From Bradyrhizobium sp. Ec3.3 (lineage in GTDB: Bacteria; Pseudomonadota; Alphaproteobacteria; Rhizobiales; Xanthobacteraceae): 64,000 nucleotides of DNA. Where the stretch lies: assembly GCF_000472925.1 (NCBI RefSeq), contig NZ_AXAS01000017.1, positions 1 to 64,000 of the forward strand, given 5' to 3'. The notes beneath the pieces were generated by a model. The model was not told the origin of the DNA. It ran no database searches and saw only the letters and a list, made by a program, of their open reading frames with translations. The first letter of the stretch is position 1, and every line of letters begins with the position of its first letter. Of this stretch, positions 1 through 6,247 are shown piece after piece. Made by a program: the position numbers and the translations under genes.

Positions 1-605
1 GAGTCCAAGTGGCCGAGTTCGAAAAACGAGGCGTTGTTGACCGGGCCTGGTTGCACAGTGAGACCGTAGGAGACGTTGATCTGAGTGCCGGCATTGTAAG
101 TAGGAAACTCGATTTCCGAGCGGTTGGCGCCGCCATCGTTGGTCAGATCGCTCCAGCCCGAGGTGCTCCAATAGTCGCCGGAGCGGACCTGAAACTGCAG
201 CGTGCTGGGATCGGGGTTGGTCAGGCTCCACGGCTGGTTGGCATTCAGGGCTTCGACAGTGGAGCCGTCGACCGTAAAATGGCTCATGTTGGTAGCCGAG
301 AACGAGGTGATGTTCGGCACGATGTTCACGGCCGTTGCTGCCGATACTACACTGGTGCCCGTGGCATCGGTGTCGCTGGCGGTAAAGCTGTGCGTGCCGG
401 CCGACAAGGCGCTCGGCGCAAAGGCCCAGGCACCTGAGCTAGCCGCGGTGGTGGTGCCCAAAAAGGTGGTGCCGTCGAACACGTTCACCGTGCTGCCTGC
501 CTCAGCCGTCCCATTCAATATCAGCTGGTTGACGTCGGTGCTTCCGCTAACGACTGCGCCGGCATAGTTGGTGATTGACTTGACTACAGGTGCGGACGCA
601 ACCAT
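1..605 (-). CDS. Ig-like and polysaccharide-lyase-like protein (3' end outside window)
   Basis: The minus-strand frame starts at an ATG (605-603) with AAGGA seven bases upstream and stays open to the window edge, giving the first 201 residues. Residues ~15-90 read like a bacterial Ig-like repeat (VNQLILNGTAEAGSTV, then GTTFLGTTTA and GTHSFTASDTD). The next stretch contains QVRSGDYW and NRSEIEF, which resembles the start of a heparin-lyase-I-like polysaccharide lyase fold. No signal peptide is seen, so secretion, if any, would use another route such as type I. It lies in the presumed island end. The lyase assignment is tentative because the catalytic part is outside the window; an Ig-like adhesin is the alternative. 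Confidence 0.6.
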   Translation of the reverse strand, partial: MVASAPVVKSITNYAGAVVSGSTDVNQLILNGTAEAGSTVNVFDGTTFLGTTTAASSGAWAFAPSALSAGTHSFTASDTDATGTSVVSAATAVNIVPNITSFSATNMSHFTVDGSTVEALNANQPWSLTNPDPSTLQFQVRSGDYWSTSGWSDLTNDGGANRSEIEFPTYNAGTQINVSYGLTVQPGPVNNASFFELGHLD

Positions 606-2027
606 GCCCTGATCCTTTACCGTTAAAGATATCCACTGCTGCGCGTCGCGAAGGCGCGCAACTCAACGCATGCTCGCGTGGCTGGCACCGCGAACATGCG
701 CAACTCACCGCATGCTCGCGTTGCTGGCATCGCGAACAGATTTCAAGACAGCGGGATTTGATTGCCCCCCCAACTGCTCGGCACAATGGCTAATTAGGAA
801 GTGTGGCAAAAAAAATAGGCGAACATGGCGATAATTTGCAGTGCCGTAGTCCTACGGTCACCTACGGTCACCCCGTAGGTGGAATGCTGAGTGCGCCGCC
901 CAATTCTTTTCAGGCTTCGAGGAGCACCCTGTCGCAGCATGAGGTTTCGGCGCGCGACCACACTCCAATCACCGACGCTGCCCTTGGGCTGGCTGCGGAC
1001 GAATGTCGAGGCAGCTGCGACCTAACCGCGATCGATGTCTATGTGCGGCCTATCACGTGCGCTCGTGGGCGCCTGGCGATGTCCCCAGGCGCGGTAAGGT
1101 GCGCAGATGGCGCTTGAGGCGCCGCCTGCGTTAAGTGCGCGCTACTGGAGACGCGGGTCGGGCGAGCCGTACGGTACAGGGTACCCTACAGGGATGACCG
1201 GGCCGCCCCCCACGAGTCCCACCAAGGGTGGCGGGATGGGGATGGTTGGCGTAATGGAAGGTTCAGTGGGGAAGTACCTCAAGTCGCCACCGCTAACCTC
1301 ATCGAGATCGCCGGTGGATAGTTCGTGAAGTTCGTTGCTTATTCTCGCTCCTGCAATGGGTTTAGGAAGAGAAGAGTGTGGCTCTCTTGGGTTCGTTCGC
1401 GCCGTGACTCACGTCACAAACCCTGGGCGCCGCTTGGCTTGGTTGGTGGCGCCGACTCACTTCGCGAGGGAAGTAGCGTCATCTGCTCCGGGCACAGTTC
1501 CGCTTTCCGCTTGTCCTCCCTCCCTCTTCGGAAGGCACGTCCACGCAGCAGAGCATGGACTTGAGAACACCATCTTCCCGTTCGGTATAGCCACGGTGCC
1601 CTTAGTGGGGGCCAAGCTGATCTCCCTTCCCATTGTCTGGGATCGCGGGGTCTAGCCGGATTTAACCGGCGCCGTGGTTTCCGCTTCGGCATGGCAGCCT
1701 AAGCGCGGTCGGAAAGTCGGACTTGAGGAGTCACCTGCCCATCGCCGAACGCTAAGCTGCGATGAGCTCGCCCGAGAAAGATCCCGCCGAACGTGTCGCC
1801 TCGATATGCTCGCCTCGAGGCCAGACTATTCGATCCAAGTGATCGAAAACCTGCCGGTGAAAGGCGCCGGCACCGTTCTGTCGTTTATCGCGGCCTGGGG
1901 CCGGCGACGGGGAAAGGCAGGATCAAAACCCGTCACTAGCGGACGGTTGATCGGAGCGGCTGTGTGTGGCGGGACCACCGAGCGCCACAACAGGCGACCA
2001 CGGCCAACCGAACGCGTGTTCGTTCGG
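606..2027. other. Stretch without convincing genes (presumed island end)
   Basis: Several short open frames occur here on both strands, but none has a good ribosome binding site, a recognisable domain or a clear codon pattern. Apart from the tandem repeat at 656-738 there is a short direct repeat near 850-870 (CCTACGGTCA twice in a row) with flanking complementary CCGTAG segments. The stretch looks like decayed sequence at the end of a mobile region. I see no transposase or integrase in it. Confidence 0.5.
656..738. repeat. Tandem repeat, two 42-base units
   Basis: Two adjacent units (656-697 and 698-738) begin GCGCAACTCA and end GGCA(C/T)CGCGAACA, differing at only three positions by eye. 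Each carries the GCATGC hexamer. The repeat lies just upstream of the lyase-like gene on the minus strand, so it could sit in its leader or promoter region. No function is evident. Confidence 0.7.
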
Positions 2028-2309
2028 TCAGCGCGCGGGCGCTGCGAGTGTGTTCTGGCGGGTCTTCGCTATTGAAGTTGGCCAGGTGTTCGTATACGAA
2101 CGAGTTGCTGCAGTCACATGAGACGAAATTGAGCCCTCGCGTTTGCCACCGCGGGGGCTTCGTCTTTTATCGGGTGGGTCGTCGATTAGCGCCGCTACTG
2201 CCGCTGCGAATGCGCGGCTTTCGAACGGGCCGAGGGCGCCGTCGTCGGCGAGGCCGATCGACCAAAGCCCGTCGTCGCGCTGGACTACCGTTCCAACTAT
2301 GCAGGCCAA
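2028..2309 (-). CDS. Small hypothetical protein, doubtful
   Basis: This frame begins at a TTG and encodes up to 93 residues. The first ~45 residues (GLWSIGLADDGALGPFESR is the core) have the look of small Bradyrhizobium proteins of unknown function with a W-x-I and GPFxSR pattern. The C-terminal half is low in complexity and lies across a plus-strand terminator hairpin, so the gene may be decayed or end out of frame. There is no strong ribosome binding site and the frame is open upstream into the tRNA fragment. I do not recognise a function. Confidence 0.3.
   Translation of the reverse strand: MACIVGTVVQRDDGLWSIGLADDGALGPFESRAFAAAVAALIDDPPDKRRSPRGGKREGSISSHVTAATRSYTNTWPTSIAKTRQNTLAAPAR
2088..2101. 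promoter_or_regulatory. Perfect 14-base palindrome
   Basis: GTTCGTATACGAAC is a perfect inverted repeat. It lies about 30 bases upstream of a factor-independent terminator and near the island edge. It has the size and symmetry of a dimeric repressor operator, but no regulator gene is next to it. It may also be chance. Confidence 0.35.
2133..2170 (+). terminator. Factor-independent terminator
   Basis: Arms GCCCTCGCG (2133-2141) and CGCGGGGGC (2150-2158) pair over nine positions, with one G-T pair, around an eight-base loop, and are followed by TTCGTCTTTT on the plus strand. No convincing plus-strand gene lies just upstream, so it may end transcripts from a lost gene or an unannotated RNA. Confidence 0.6.
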
Positions 2310-2371
2310 AAGGCCCGGATCGGGCGGGCCATCGGTTGGAACATCTATTGGTTTGGTTGAACTTTCACACC

Positions 2372-2418
2372 GCCTGTCACGCCGGAGGTCGCGGGTTCGA
2401 GCCCCGTCTCTCGCGCCA
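2372..2418 (+). other. 3' fragment of a tRNA-Asp gene, probable attachment site
   Basis: The sequence contains a tRNA-Asp anticodon loop (CTGTCAC, anticodon GTC at 2376-2378), the 3' anticodon strand GCCGG, variable loop AGGTC, a T-arm with GGTTCGAGC and a 3' acceptor strand ending in discriminator G plus encoded CCA. The matching 5' half is missing: no GCGAGAG acceptor strand and no D-arm precede it, and the 5' anticodon strand mispairs. A tRNA 3' end without its 5' half is what remains at one end of an element integrated in a tRNA gene. By the usual polarity the island lies to the left and the intact tRNA outside the window. Confidence 0.72.
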
Positions 2419-2465
2419 TTGAATCAATGGCTTAGCCCTAAATTCTCCACAAAACGCCGCAAACG

Positions 2466-2490
2466 AAAAAGCCGCCCGGAGGCGGCCTTG
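2466..2490 (-). terminator. Factor-independent terminator for the small gene at 2518-2721
   Basis: Read on the minus strand, GCCGCC, a short loop and GGCGGC form a six-pair GC stem followed by TTTTT. It lies about 30 bases beyond the stop of the minus-strand small membrane protein gene. Confidence 0.75.
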
Positions 2491-2496
2491 GCGTCT

Positions 2497-2515
2497 GTCC
2501 GAAACGGACCTTTTT
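2497..2515 (+). terminator. Possible plus-strand terminator
   Basis: GTCCG and CGGAC flank an AAA loop and are followed by CTTTTT on the plus strand. The five-pair stem is short. It would stop transcription coming from the tRNA fragment side before it enters the convergent small gene. Confidence 0.5.
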
Positions 2516-2517
2516 CC

Positions 2518-2721
2518 TTACCGGATCTCCGACGTACCCGAGCTCGTCACCACCACCGGCTTGCCGGCCTTGATCGTGTGGTTGGCCTGGGCGGTCTCGG
2601 TGAGGTCGACGCTGGTCCGCGCCGCGATCCCGAAGGCTGCCACTGCGATACCGGCCACCAGCGCCACCACCACGATCTTCAGGTGTGTCGCACGATCGGC
2701 AGAGTGAATGGAGTGGTTCAT
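2518..2721 (-). CDS. Small single-pass membrane protein, unknown function
   Basis: A 67-residue protein. The start at 2721 is chosen because GGGAGG lies five bases upstream; a longer frame from 2763 has no such site. Residues ~14-33 (IVVVALVAGIAVAAFGIAA) form one membrane segment, preceded by a charged N-terminus and followed by a short polar tail, so the tail is probably outside the cytoplasm. Small proteins of this plan are common in Bradyrhizobium. It is a separate transcription unit with its own terminator. No function can be assigned. Confidence 0.75.
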   Translation of the reverse strand: MNHSIHSADRATHLKIVVVALVAGIAVAAFGIAARTSVDLTETAQANHTIKAGKPVVVTSSGTSEIR

Positions 2722-2846
2722 CTGGGCCTCCCGACGGGCTTTCCCGCCCGTCTGTTGGCCCACGTTCTAAGGACGATCTGTTTCCGGATGGTTTCGCGCC
2801 TTCGGCAAAATGGTTTCATTTGCCAGGTTTCGTCCGGAGGGCCGTT

Positions 2847-4142
2847 TCAGGCCGCCGCCCGGGCGATATCGGTCCGGATCGTCCGGGCAGCCCGCAGGAA
2901 GAGGAGGGCACCCACGGTGGTCGTGACCGCCGCCGACAGCAGGGAGTAGCGGACGGCGTCCGCGCCGAAGCCGGCTTTCAGCGCGTCGTTGATCACGCCG
3001 ACGATGAGCGGGCCAAGCCCCTGGCCGAAGCAGGTTGCGGTCAGCGCAATGAGGGCCGAGGCGAGCGCCCGCATGCTGGGCTTTGCCACCGTCTGCGCGA
3101 TCGCAAAGATCGGCCCGAGATGAAAGCCGACCAGGAACGAGGTCAGCGCCAGCATCGCGACCATGGTCGCGAAATCCTGCGTCAGCATGCACAGCGCGAA
3201 CACGGGGCCGGCCAGCCCCGAAGTCACCGCGGGTGCCCACAGCTTCCAGCGATCGTCGCGGCGGCTGACCTGCGCCACCACGAAGCCGCCGAGCAGCGTG
3301 CCCGCCATCCCGGCGAGCCCCTTGAAGGTCCCTGCATAGGTGCCGATCTCGGCGCTCGACAAATGGTGCACGCGCGCCAGGAACGGCGGGATCCACGCCG
3401 CGGTTGCGTAATTCGTATAGGTCGTGAGGCAGAAGCCGATCAGCACGACGATGAAGCTCTGCTGGGAGGCGAGAAAGCGCAGCGTCGGTCCGAGCGGCTC
3501 GGGCGTGAACGTTTCCTGCATGGCGCCGCGCTTCGGCTCGGAGATCGTCAGCCACAAGACGGCGGCAAGGAGGATGCCGGGCAGGCCCGCGACGTAGAAG
3601 GCCATGCGCCATCCATAGTGCTGGTTGACATAGCCGCCGACGAAATAGCCGAGGAACACGCCGAGATAGGTGCCGATGGCATAGATGCCGAGCGCGCGGG
3701 GCCGCTCATTCTTGGCAAAGAGATCGGCGACGATCGATTGCGAGGCCGGCGAGCCTGCGGATTCGCCGATGCCGACGCCAATCCTGGCAAGCGCCAGCGA
3801 GGTCACGCTCGTGGCCATACCGCACAGCGCCGTCATCGCGCTCCAGAACGCGAAGGCGAGCGCGACGATGTTGCGCCGGTTCAGCCGGTCGGCCATGCGC
3901 GCGATGGGAATGCCGAGCAGGGAATAGAACAGCGCGAAGCCGAAGCCAGCCAAAAGACCCATCATGGTGTCGCTGAGTTGAAACTCCTTCTTGATCGGCT
4001 CGATCAGGACGTTGAAGATGGTGCGATCGAGGAAGTTCAGCGCGTAGATGATGGTGAGCAGGCCCAGCACGTAATAGCGCCGCGCGGACGGCTTTGCGGC
4101 GGCGGCCGCCGGCGTCGGCACGTCTGACGTCACATCGACCAT
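2847..4142 (-). CDS. MFS transporter, Spinster/aromatic-acid type
   Basis: A 431-residue, twelve-segment major facilitator protein of usual length. The N-terminal half has ALNFLDRTIFNVL in the first segment and the loop GIPIARMADRLNRRNI, matching the MFS A-motif, then GIGESAGSPASQSI in segments 4-5. This class moves small organic anions or lipids by proton coupling. It starts 45 bases after the Rieske oxygenase gene on the same strand, so it likely imports the oxygenase's substrate or exports its product. GGGGGA stands ahead of the ATG at 4142. The substrate cannot be read from the sequence. Confidence 0.9.
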   Translation of the reverse strand: MVDVTSDVPTPAAAAAKPSARRYYVLGLLTIIYALNFLDRTIFNVLIEPIKKEFQLSDTMMGLLAGFGFALFYSLLGIPIARMADRLNRRNIVALAFAFWSAMTALCGMATSVTSLALARIGVGIGESAGSPASQSIVADLFAKNERPRALGIYAIGTYLGVFLGYFVGGYVNQHYGWRMAFYVAGLPGILLAAVLWLTISEPKRGAMQETFTPEPLGPTLRFLASQQSFIVVLIGFCLTTYTNYATAAWIPPFLARVHHLSSAEIGTYAGTFKGLAGMAGTLLGGFVVAQVSRRDDRWKLWAPAVTSGLAGPVFALCMLTQDFATMVAMLALTSFLVGFHLGPIFAIAQTVAKPSMRALASALIALTATCFGQGLGPLIVGVINDALKAGFGADAVRYSLLSAAVTTTVGALLFLRAARTIRTDIARAAA

Positions 4143-4187
4143 CGCTTCCCCCGATACGTCTATTTTGTTGTCGTTGGTACGTCTCGT

Positions 4188-5378
4188 CTAGGCGTCGCGG
4201 ATGTAATTCCCTGCTTCGAATGCGACCGGCGGCGCGCTGCGATCGAAGGAGACTCCGATCGGGTCGCGGCCTGCGGCGAGTGCCTCGAGTTGATCGGTCA
4301 GCATGCGCCGGATCATCAGGATGCCGCGGTCGCTCTGGCCAAAATGCTCCTCGGAGTGGATGGTCACCGGGCCCTGGCCGACCTGAGCCTCATAGTCGCC
4401 GGGAAACTGCTGGTGCTCGGCCTCACTCATGTCCCACCAGAATTTTCCGTTGAACTTCGAGCGCATGCGGCCGATGTCGCCGGCATTCTTCACTCGGCCG
4501 GCGACATAAATGCGGAAAGAAATGTCGTCGATCGGGAGCACCCAGCCGATCGATTCGACGCGGGCGAACTGCGCGACGCGCGGGTTCGGCACGACGCGTA
4601 AGGTCGGCAGCGCCGCCTCGCTGACGCGGTAAAACACCTTGCCGTCGTCCTGCTTGCGCTCCGAACGCACGAGGACCCCGCGCGGCGATTTCTCGAACTT
4701 CACCTCCGGCATCGAGGCCATCATGTTGGTGAATTGCGGGCCCGAGAACGAGCCGTGCAGCACCGGCACGTGGTAGGGATCGACCACGTTCTCGAAATGC
4801 TGGAGCCAGTTGCAGGGGATGATGGCTGGTCCCCCGCCGCCGATCGAGGAATCATCGGCCTCGACGAGTTCACCCTCGTCCATGGTCTCCAGGCATTCAT
4901 AAGCCGGCAGGACCGGGCGTTTCTCGGCGGGGCCCATATAGGCGAAGATCAGCCCGTAGCGTTCCTGGACCGGATACCAGGGCTGGCGCACCTTGTCCTT
5001 GAACTGCCCGCCGTCGGGCTCGCAGGGTTGCTCGAGGCAGTGGCCTTGCGCGTCGAACTTCCAGCCGTGATAGCAGCAGCGGATGCCGTCCTCCTCGACC
5101 TTGCCGTAATACAGCGTGGTGCCGCGGTGGCAGCAGCGTGCGTGCAGCAGGCCGGGCCGGCCATGCTTGTCGCGGAACAGGACGAGGTCCTCGCCGAGCG
5201 CGCGGACTTTCCTGGGCGTATCGGTGGCGTCACTAACGAGACCGACGGGGTGCCAGTAGCGGCGGAGCAGTTCGCCCATCGGCGTGCCGCGCGCGACCGA
5301 AGTCAGCTCGGTGCGCGTGCTTGCTTCCCGCATCGCGTAGGCCGTGCCGAGATCGCGATCCCGCTGGGTGATGGTCAT
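4188..5378 (-). CDS. Rieske aromatic-ring oxygenase, alpha subunit
   Basis: A 396-residue oxygenase subunit of the phthalate dioxygenase / vanillate demethylase group. The Rieske [2Fe-2S] ligands are C82-x-H84 and C101-x2-H104. A mononuclear iron motif D-x2-H-x4-H follows in VVDPYHVPVLHG. Both sites appear intact, so the enzyme should be active in hydroxylation or O/N-demethylation of an aromatic or related substrate. No ferredoxin or reductase gene is adjacent, so electrons must come from elsewhere. The start is supported by GGAGGA six bases upstream. It leads an operon with the MFS gene and diverges from a MarR gene that probably controls it. Confidence 0.9.
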   Translation of the reverse strand: MTITQRDRDLGTAYAMREASTRTELTSVARGTPMGELLRRYWHPVGLVSDATDTPRKVRALGEDLVLFRDKHGRPGLLHARCCHRGTTLYYGKVEEDGIRCCYHGWKFDAQGHCLEQPCEPDGGQFKDKVRQPWYPVQERYGLIFAYMGPAEKRPVLPAYECLETMDEGELVEADDSSIGGGGPAIIPCNWLQHFENVVDPYHVPVLHGSFSGPQFTNMMASMPEVKFEKSPRGVLVRSERKQDDGKVFYRVSEAALPTLRVVPNPRVAQFARVESIGWVLPIDDISFRIYVAGRVKNAGDIGRMRSKFNGKFWWDMSEAEHQQFPGDYEAQVGQGPVTIHSEEHFGQSDRGILMIRRMLTDQLEALAAGRDPIGVSFDRSAPPVAFEAGNYIRDA

Positions 5379-5437
5379 GATGCTCCTCCCGCCTGCGGCT
5401 CGTCGGCCGCCAGGTCGTGTTCTTGCCCGTTGAGGCA

Positions 5438-5469
5438 GTCAACGATAGATCGATGACAGTGTCAACGAT
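5438..5469. promoter_or_regulatory. Candidate MarR operator between divergent genes
   Basis: The 174-base divergent spacer holds a perfect TGACA-G-TGTCA palindrome at 5454-5464 and two direct copies of GTCAACGAT (5438-5446 and 5461-5469) 23 bases apart, about two helical turns. Both lie 60-110 bases ahead of the two starts, where a MarR dimer could block one or both promoters. The assignment is by position and symmetry only. Confidence 0.45.
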
Positions 5470-5552
5470 CTTGCGAATGCCTCTGACAATCATTTTAACC
5501 ACCGGTCCTTGCGCCCCTTGGCAGGCCGTTTGTTTGTTGGCAGAGGTGGCGC

Positions 5553-6068
5553 ATGAGCCAGAAGCCGAGCAGGGGCGGGCGAATGCCGCCTGACGTTGAG
5601 GACGAGGCGCCGCCGGCACCGATCACCGTGATGCTGTCGTCGCGGCTGATGGTGCTCGCCAATCTGCTCAGGCGCGGCGCCATCCTCCGCTACAAGCGTC
5701 TCGTCGGACTGAATTCGGTGGAGTTCGGTCTCGTCGCCTCGCTCGGCCGGCGTCCGCCGATGAGCGTGGCGCGGCTCGCCGAAGCCGTCGGTCAGGACAA
5801 GGGGCAGATCAGCCGCGCACTCGCGGGCCTGTCGTCACGCAAGCTGATCGCGAAAACGGCCAATCCGCACGACAGTCGCGAAGTGCTGATCTCGCTGACC
5901 AAGGCGGGACTCGCCGCCCATGACGCGATCGTTGCCAGCGCGCAAGAGCGCAATCGGCGCCTGCTTGAGCAATTGAGCAAGGACGAGCTCGATACGCTGC
6001 TGGTGCAGATCGATCACCTGACGGTCACCGCCGAAGCGATGTTAGAGGCGGAAAAGGATCCCGACTGA
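5553..6068 (+). CDS. MarR-family transcriptional regulator
   Basis: A 171-residue winged-helix regulator. After an unusually long ~30-residue proline-rich N-terminus the MarR core follows: helix SSRLMVLANLLRRGAILRYK, then recognition region MSVARLAEAVGQDKGQISRA and the wing with NPHDSREVLISLTKAG, whose D-x-R pattern is typical of the family. It is transcribed away from the Rieske/MFS operon, which suggests local repression relieved by an aromatic ligand. AGAGGTGG precedes the ATG. Confidence 0.9.
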   Translation: MSQKPSRGGRMPPDVEDEAPPAPITVMLSSRLMVLANLLRRGAILRYKRLVGLNSVEFGLVASLGRRPPMSVARLAEAVGQDKGQISRALAGLSSRKLIAKTANPHDSREVLISLTKAGLAAHDAIVASAQERNRRLLEQLSKDELDTLLVQIDHLTVTAEAMLEAEKDPD

Positions 6069-6118
6069 TCGCCGCGCCGATTTTCGAAGCGCCCATTTTG
6101 GAAGAGTTCTTGGAGGAT

Positions 6119-6139
6119 CTCTAAGAAATTTTCTAAGAG
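6119..6139. promoter_or_regulatory. 21-base near-perfect palindrome, candidate iron-control element
   Basis: Arms CTCTAAGAAA and TTTCTAAGAG around a central T pair at nine of ten positions. The pattern AGAA...TTCT with flanking TA resembles the iron control element bound by Irr in Bradyrhizobium and Rhizobium. It stands 109 bases upstream of the TonB-dependent siderophore receptor start, a fitting place for an iron-responsive operator. The name rests on resemblance, not on an alignment. Confidence 0.5.
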
Positions 6140-6247
6140 GTATTCAATTAGGTTTCCCGCACGCGCGCGCTTAAGCGTCGCCGCAACGCATGTCGTCATT
6201 CGCACTGACGGCATGGAACAACAAACGTTGCAGGTTGGGGTGGTGCG

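Noticed and set aside
803..1117. Plus-strand open frames in the gene-poor stretch (also 1107-1328, 1325-1564, 1674-2075)
   Set aside because: No ribosome binding site, no recognisable motif, and overlapping frames of equal length on both strands; they look like chance openings in GC-rich DNA.
2343..2418. Complete tRNA-Asp gene
   Set aside because: The expected 5' acceptor strand and D-arm are missing, and the 5' side of the anticodon stem mispairs at two positions; only the 3' part is present.
2685..4127. 480-residue plus-strand frame opposite the MFS transporter
   Set aside because: Its Arg/Asp/Gly-rich translation is the mirror of a real membrane protein on the minus strand; typical antisense shadow in GC-rich genomes.
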